This document shows, piece by piece, positions 57,330 to 64,000 of a stretch of DNA of 64,000 nucleotides. This stretch comes from Chrysemys picta bellii (taxonomy: Eukaryota > Chordata > Testudines > Emydidae). Made by a program: the position numbers and the translations under genes. Each line of letters starts with the position of its first letter. Position 1 is the stretch's first letter. Under the pieces are notes generated by a model. That model ran no database searches. It was given only the letters and a program-made list of their open reading frames with translations, and was not told the DNA's origin. Where the stretch lies: positions 52,409,498 through 52,473,497 of the forward strand of contig NC_088791.1 of assembly GCF_011386835.1 (NCBI RefSeq), given 5' to 3'.

Positions 57330-57790
57330 AAGAATGGCCTAAATGGGTCAGACCAATGGTCCATCTAACCCAGTGTTCTGTCTTCCGACAGTGCCAGAAC
57401 AGAACAGGGCAATCATGTTAATCTGTGTCTCTGATAATTCTTACTATAGTTCAACCAATTTGCTTGGTAATGAAGTTAAGATTACTGGCCTATAATTGCC
57501 AGGATTGCCCCTGGAGCCTCTTCAAATAATTGGTGTAGCATTAGCTATCCTCCAGTCATCTAGTACAGAAGCTGATGTAAGTGATAGGTTACATACTGCA
57601 GTTCTACAATTTCATATTTGAGTTCTGTCAGATCTCTTGAGTGAATACCATCTGGTCTTCGGGAATTACTACTGTTTAATTTATAAATTTGTTCCAAAAC
57701 TTCCTCTATTGACACCTCAATCTGGGAAAGTTCCTCAATTTGTCACCTAAAAAGAATAACTCTGGTGTAGGTTTCTTCCCCTTACTCTTT
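57330..57790 (-). repeat. CR1 LINE 3' region, antisense
   Basis: Opens with gaacataagaatggcctaaa and gtcagaccaatggtccatct (reverse complement of the CR1 tip). It continues with tttgcttggtaatgaagtta and attgccaggattgcccctgg, typical CR1 3' sequence. Non-coding here. Confidence 0.75.
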
Positions 57791-58007
57791 TGGCAGTAGT
57801 GTAGCAGAGCTGTTTGTTCTGAGGTTTGTGCATAGTGGTCAACATTTTAAAAGTACTTTTGTAAGGGTAATTTACCCAAATAAGCTGAGGGTCTGTGCAT
57901 TGCTATTATCTCAGCTATTATAAGATTCAGTCTGCATTTTGGTGAATTTTAGTACATTCATAGCTCTTTAACCACTTACTCATCATGAGATAGGTAAGTA
58001 CAAGTAT

Positions 58008-58132
58008 TAGGGTGACTCAGATGTCCCGATTTTATAGGGACAGTCCTGATTTTGGGTTTTTTCTCATACATAGGCTCCCACCCCCTGTCCCGATTTTTCA
58101 CATTTGCTGTCTGGTCACCCTAATAAATATCC
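58008..58132. mobile_element. Short hAT-like MITE with tagggtgac ends
   Basis: A 125-bp unit: tagggtgactcagatgtccc at the left, gctgtctggtcacccta at the right. Flanks acaagtat and ataaatat are a decayed 8-bp duplication. An internally deleted relative of 23951-25084. Confidence 0.85.
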
Positions 58133-58134
58133 TT

Positions 58135-58250
58135 ATTACAGACATGGGGAAATGAAGTCAGACAGACATGACAAGGCCACAGAGAAAGTTGGTGTCAGAG
58201 TTTAATTAGTATGCCTAAGTCTCACAGTTTCAGCCATTTGTTTAGTGCAC
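58135..58250 (-). repeat. MIR-like SINE remnant, antisense
   Basis: Contains cagacatggggaaatgaagt and acaaggccacagagaaagtt, resembling the reverse complement of the MIR centre. Diverged. Confidence 0.45.
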
Positions 58251-58570
58251 TTGACCATAGTGCCTCTCCTGTTATTGAGCTGCCTTGTCCCTCTCCTCAA
58301 AATGTGCAACCAGAAGTCACGTTGACTGCTCAGCAGTGTAGCCATCTCTGTTTCTGGCACTCCTCTGTGTGGTGCCTAGTGGTGTCCCAAGTGCCATCAG
58401 CAGAAGCCAGGTAGAGCTTTCCACCAAGCTGTGAATTGACTTGGGTTCCTTCTAAAAAATCAAGATCTGTGGCCATCATTTTCACAGATTCCAACAGATT
58501 CTAACACTGAGCACTGTAACAGGGATCATGACTATGTGATCTTTATTAAAAATCTGTGACTAACTCTAAC

Positions 58571-59651
58571 AATGCTGGTTCTGGTGGGACCCAACTGAGA
58601 GTGCCCATTCAGGAAAAATTGCTTAAAGCAGGGCAGTTACCGCCCAAGACTGGGGTTTCTAGGCACACCAAGGCAAACCAAACTAGCCAAACAGAGAAGA
58701 CTTCGGTTTTACGGCACTGGCTAACCATAAGTCATACAAGCAATTCCCCTAGACACTCCAGTTTCCCAGTATCACCACGAGAGCCACTCATTATGGGGAC
58801 AAATGGTTATGAAAACCAATAGCCCACTAAAAGAAAAAAGGTTCTCTCGATTCCCAAAGGACCAAGCCCTAGACCCAGGTCAATATACAAATCAGATCTT
58901 ACCCACAAATCATGCTGTTGCCAATCCTTTAGAATCTAAAATCTAAAGGTTTATTCATAAAAGGAAAAAGATATAGATGAGAGCTAGAATTGGTTAAGTG
59001 GAATCAATTGCATACAGAAATGGCAAAGTTCTTGGTTCAGGCTTGTAGCAATGATGGAATAAGCTGCAGGTTCAAATCAAGTCTCTGGAGTACATCCACG
59101 GCTGGGATGGGTCATCGGTCCTTTATTTAGAGCTTCCATTTGTAGCAAAGTCCCTCCAGAGGTAAGAAGCAGGATTGAAGACAAGATGGAGATGAGGCAG
59201 CTGCCTTTTATAGTCTCTTCAAGGTGTAAGGACACCTCTTTGTACTTACTGTAGCAAATTGTAGCAAAATGGAGTTTGGAGTCATATGGGCAAGTCCCTG
59301 CATAGTTTGCTGAATCACAAGGTGCATCTGCCTTCTCTCAATGAGTCAATTGTATAGCTGATGGTCCTTAATGGGCCATCAAGCAGGCTAGGCAATGATG
59401 ATGCCAAATTGTCTGGGTGTCACCCAGCAGCATCGCACAAGTTTGAAATACAGACAGTATAGAGCCAATATTCATAACTTCAACTACAAAAGTGATACAC
59501 ACACATACAGATAGCAGTGATACACAACCAGCAAGCCATAACCTTGTCTTAGACACCTTATTTGACCCCCTTTATAAAAGATTTGGTGCCACTACAGGCC
59601 CTGGGTTGCAACAATGATCTATATCAATCAGTTCATGTCAATAACATCACA
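58571..59651 (-). mobile_element. Solo LTR candidate, minus strand
   Basis: About 1.08 kb between two copies of ctaac (58566-58570, 59652-59656), starting TGTGATGTTATTG on the minus strand. On that strand a TATAAAAG box (59212-59205) is followed about 255 bases on by AATAAA (58955-58950), the U3-R-U5 order of a retroviral-type LTR. No gag, pol or env sequence is adjacent. The minus-strand right edge is uncertain (ends CCAGCATT rather than a clean CA). Confidence 0.55.
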
Positions 59652-59656
59652 CTAAC

Positions 59657-62600
59657 TTTGAATGCAAAGAATCTGTTTCTGTCTGTTACATTGAAGGCTC
59701 TTTTCACAAAGGAATGTGCTAGAAACTCCCCTTACAAAAAAACTCCCTGCAATTTTCTTCTTTCTCTCTCTTTAGGCCCCCTTAAATCATGGAGGCTTCT
59801 GTAGATATAGACATTGTGGGCTGCAGAGGGCAGCTCTGGCAAGGGGGCTGAGCAGCAATGCAAAAGCCAGGTTGCTGTCTGAGGATGATCTTTCTTTTCC
59901 TCCATATTGGCCGAGTTGCGGGACTGAACCATCTGCATGTGGTGGGGAAGAAACTTCATCCTCCAAATGGAAGAATTAGAAGAAAATTGAGTTTTGATTG
60001 TCCTGCATAGGAGATGATGGGGCCCTCTCTTCTGTTAGTTCAACCTGTTTGTCATATCTAAATTCATTCAGTATAAAAACCAGAACTCCTCCATACTATT
60101 GAATGTACTGTCAAAATAACTTAGCAGGGTCAAGAGCTTTTACAATAATTTCTGAACATGCTAGGTGAGAGGGCAGAAAAGTGTCCAGGCAGCATTGTCA
60201 AGAAAAAAGCCTAGATGAATATAAACAAAACATTAGTACTAAGAGGAATAGCCTAGGGCATCATATAAGACTTGCAAATTCTGCAGAATAAATTTGAATG
60301 GTTGGGAGAATTTAAAATCTATAAAGTTGTAATATTAAACAGATTCTGGGCCAACTCTGCTCTTAGGTAATTGGATTTCATGAGTGTAAATAACAGAGCA
60401 GAATCTGAACCATTACTATAATAAAGAGGAATAGGAGGATTCTGTAATCAACTATTGGAAAGCATTTCTGCAAGAGGTTGTTGGGTCAAATGCTGCTTTC
60501 ATTTATTCTGGTGTATATCTGGATTATTTACTTCAGCTCAGATGACTTCAGTGGAGTTCCTTCAGACTTTATACCAGTGTACATGAGTAGAATTTTGCCC
60601 AATATATTTTGATTTTAAGAGTAGATCAAATGTAAAAACTGAATATGGATATTTAAACTCTTGACTAATACAGTTAGCAGTAGTGTCGCTTTTTGTCCTT
60701 TTGTTGTACATTTGCAAAATCTCCAATCGAGTAACACCATTAGGATTTACCATTTTTCTTTAGTAACCCCATAATATCTAGTAAATATTTTTATGCTGGT
60801 AAAATTATCTGGATAGTGATAATGAATTCACCAGATGGCAACTGTGGTAGCTAACCATTCGCAATATTGTACTGTAGTGCTAAACTGAAAATAATAAATC
60901 TAGAATGTTCATTCCTAATGTGAATCGGTACTGAACTAGTATGATCAGTGGTGCTTTTCATCAATAAATAGCAAGCAGAATGATTTTCATAATCATAACT
61001 GGAAAGACGGGTATGGCATTGTCGATGAAGTAATACAGATTTGCAAGTGAAAGAATAAGCATAGTAGAGAGATGACTTATATTGTGTTCTATTTTTCTTT
61101 TGCTGAATCTGCAGGCACATTAGCCATTTAAATTAGCTGATTTTAAAGGTGAATTGCTGCTATTTTTCTACAGAAAATTACTGTCTTTAAAAACGATATT
61201 TTTAAATTATAGAGAATTATAGTTCTTTTGAGTAGAGAATGTGCACATCAGTAGAATAAGATAACTTCAATATCTCAAATAGCAGTGACAGATTCATGTA
61301 TAAATATGTGTAGAAATACTTGTATTAACATACTCCATTCACATCTTTAGATTGCATAATATAGTGCATATCATTCAATATTAATATATTGCACATTATA
61401 TATAAACAGCAGCTTTAATATGGTCTTACACCCATTTTAAATGGAAGCATGCAGTCATGTTAGATACATGTAACAATTATTGTGCATTGAAAGGAATATG
61501 GGTCTGATATAAGCATTCCACAATACCCCATTAGTATTGGTCTCGTAGCATCAGTCTAACGAATCTGGAAATAAAGGGTCAAATTCTGCCTTCAACTGTG
61601 CCATTGTAAATCCAAATCAGCAGAGCTTCTCCTGTACCATTTGCATGTAGTAACCAATTTTGCTTTTTTCAACAAAGGGTTGAGGGAGTATTGGAGTGTA
61701 GAAGACTCATACAGTGAGAAGGATAACTGTGTTGGGAAAGATAGAAAGACATACAGTGAAAAGGAGGTAGTTCTAAGAAGTGGGGAAACAGTATAAAAGG
61801 GATGGTGTAGGAGAGGCAAGAATGACAGTGTTGGAGGAGTGATGCATTGGAAGGGGCGGACTGGTTCTGGGGGCTTCAACAGTGACCAAATTTCTAATGC
61901 TAGTAGTTGAACTCTTGGGCCAACAGAGCAGAAGAAGCTCTACTTCCCGGAAGAAGAGTACTGAGAGCATAGATCTGCTACATTCCCCCTGTTCATGCAA
62001 GCAGAGCTGTGGGGGAAAAGTGAGATTCCCTGTGCATTGAGTGAGCTGTATATGACAGGCCAACTGACTTGAAAGTGGTTTCAGCTGGAATGCAATTGAA
62101 GGAGTCAGAAAGAAATGTGTGAGAAGGGAGGAAGGTGTCATAGAAAGTAACTGAAAGATGAATAAAGATGATCTGACCTGGAGAGAAGTCAGTTCTTTAA
62201 AATTCAGCTCCTCCTGGCTCTGTTGGTTGCTGTAACTCATCTGATTCCAGTAATTATAAAATAACCTGTAGTGGCTTTAGCTTCTATAGCTAGTCATTAG
62301 ATAAACTGTAGAGTGCGTGGCTGAAAACTAGGGGACCCAGTTTACAGTTCCACAGCCAATTAAGGAAATGTATGGTGGTTTCTTGTATATAGGAAAAGGA
62401 TTTCAAGGCATGTGCAAAATCTGTGCCCCAGCTGTACATTGCATCATTAAAACTTGTAGCAGAATGATGAAAGACTAAGCAAAAAGTTATCTACAAAAGG
62501 TATCACCTCATGTAACACTCTTGGAAGATCAAATGAATCTTGGGTTGTAGCAGGAAGTAAATGGTATGTGGAGACAATGAGGAACGACACCATAAAATAA

Positions 62601-62878
62601 AATAGCAGATACACAAAAGAAGACTACCACGTGATGTAAGGTCTGTGATAAAAGGTACACAAACTGGGCATGGAATGTACAGCAGTTTGATAAAATTAAA
62701 CCTATTAATTATAAATCAGAGAAAAGGAGTGCTTTAAAAGATACAATCCATGTTTGCCAGCTAGGAAAATTTGACTATGAAACAAATTCTCAGGATATGA
62801 CTATACATTAAACAATATAATAAACTTATGAATAATGTTCTGGAACCCCAGGAAATAAAGAAATAGGATATTTTATTT
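59657..62878. other. AT-rich non-coding DNA, no gene seen
   Basis: A palindromic-repeat scrap may lie at 60495-60600 (gatgacttcagtggagttcc). The minus ORFs at 61592-62240 overlap in two frames and show no domain. Confidence 0.5.
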
Positions 62879-63060
62879 TATTTATTTATTAGCAGTAGTG
62901 TTATTGTTGCACCTAGAAACCCCAGACATGAACCTAAACCCTGTTGTGCTAAGTACTGTACAAAACAGAACAAAATGATGGTTCCTGCCCCAAACTGCTT
63001 ACAATCCGTTGCCTCTTGTCTTACACTTAGATGGAAACAGACTAGGCGCGTACAAGGAAA
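62879..63060. repeat. Old amniote dispersed repeat, second copy
   Basis: Contains gttgtgctaagtactgtaca and cctgccccaaactgcttaca, matching 57181-57310 and extending further. Confidence 0.55.
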
Positions 63061-63084
63061 CAATGAGACAATATTGTCAGCATG

Positions 63085-64000
63085 ATTCATAGATTCCAAG
63101 ACCAGAAGGGCCCATTTGTGATCACCTAATATGACCTCCTTTATAACAAAGGCCATAGAACGTTACCAAAATAATTCCTAGAGCATCTTTTACAAAAACT
63201 TCAATTTCTATTTAAACATTTGTCAGTGATGAAGAATCCACCCTGACCCTTGGTAAGTTGCTCCAATGGTTAATTACTTTCTCTGTTAAAAATATTTCCA
63301 GTCTGAATTTTTCTAGTTTCAATTTCCAACCATTGGATCATGTCATAAATTTATCTGCTAGACAGAAGATCCCATTATTAGTATCTACATGGGTAACATT
63401 TATAGACATAATCAAGTCACTCCTGAGCCTTCTCTTTTTTAGACTCCTGGAGCTCAATCTATTTAGCTTATCACTATAAGGCACGTTTTCTAATCCTTTC
63501 AGTCATTCTCATGCTCTTCTCTACACCCTCTCCAATGCCTTCTAAATTGCAGACACCAGAACTAGACACAGTATTCCAGCAGTGGTCACGCAGTGCTAAA
63601 AAACAGTGTAAAATAATCTCTCTAGTCATACTCAGGACACCTCTGTTTATGCATCCCAGCATAGCCCTTCTGGCCACAGCATCACACTAGGAGCTCATGT
63701 TCAGCTGATTATCCACCTTAACCCCCAAATCTTTTTCAGAGTCACTGCTTTCCAGGATAGAGTTACCCATAATCAAACATTCTGTAGAAGTATACATTTA
63801 CATTTAACAATATTAAGATGTATATTGTTTGCTTGAGCCCGGTTTACCAAGTGATCCAGATCACTCTGTATAGTGACCAGTACTCTTCATTATTTAGCCC
63901 CAATTTTTATGTTGTTTCCAGACTTTATCAGTGATGATTTTATTTTGTTTCAGGTCATTAAGAAAAATAGCTTCAGGCCAAGAACCCCACTAGAAACATA
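63085..64000 (-). repeat. CR1 LINE 3' region, antisense, runs off the end
   Basis: Starts near attcatagattccaagacca and contains, in antisense order, gttgctccaatggttaatta, agtctgaatttttctagttt, ttatcactataaggcacgtt, agtattccagcagtggtcac and ggagctcatgttcagctgat. This is the long, well-known CR1 3' region of turtles and birds. No open reading frame. Confidence 0.85.

Noticed and set aside
61592..62240. 155-codon minus ORF as a host exon
   Set aside because: Overlapping frames, no recognisable domain and no clear splice signals with conserved phase.

Overview
This is eukaryotic, intergenic or intronic vertebrate DNA, most likely from a turtle. I base that on the repeat mix: antisense CR1 LINE 3' ends, MIR-like SINEs, many GC-rich hAT-type short elements, PIF/Harbinger elements whose ends begin GGGTATGTCTACAC, Penelope-like (PLE) 3' ends and an R2-type LINE. 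I found no exon of an ordinary host gene. All convincing protein-coding sequence belongs to mobile elements. The species call rests on remembered repeat families, not on a search.

Layout. 1-3.1 kb: AT-rich DNA with one hAT-like MITE. 3.1-5.5 kb: a DNA-transposon-like gene of about 563 codons, broken by one in-frame stop and bracketed by a diverged inverted repeat. 5.5-13.6 kb: CR1 pieces, a purine-rich block and a 1.1-kb TIR-flanked GC-rich unit. 13.6-23.3 kb: PLE footprints at 13.7, 18.8 and 21.5-22.6 kb (the last with a GIY-YIG endonuclease), a decayed Harbinger at 14.2-16.0 kb and a Harbinger MITE at 17.9 kb. 23.3-33 kb: several hAT-like elements with clear 8-bp target-site duplications (TSDs), and a MIR split by a Harbinger MITE.

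33.07-38.97 kb is a three-layer nest. A hAT-like element (TSD cccacaca) contains a second hAT-like element (TSD aggaaaac), whose G-rich minisatellite holds an almost full-length R2-clade retrotransposon. The R2 keeps three N-terminal zinc fingers, a Myb motif, reverse transcriptase, a CCHC knuckle and a restriction-like endonuclease in one frame of about 1,216 codons, with only two in-frame stops. No 28S rDNA flank is visible.

44.37-53.99 kb holds two adjacent, same-orientation autonomous PIF/Harbinger elements. Each carries a plus-strand DDE transposase, a minus-strand two-exon Myb/SANT-like protein, and a third small plus-strand ORF inside the Myb gene's intron that looks BEN-like. Copy 1 has an intact transposase but broken Myb and third genes. 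Copy 2 has one stop in the transposase but intact Myb and third genes, so between them the pair keeps every component.

54-64 kb: AT-rich DNA, CR1 remnants, a short hAT MITE, an approximately 1.1-kb minus-strand solo LTR candidate (TATA and polyA signal visible), and a CR1 3' region running off the window end. Long stretches hold nothing I can identify.
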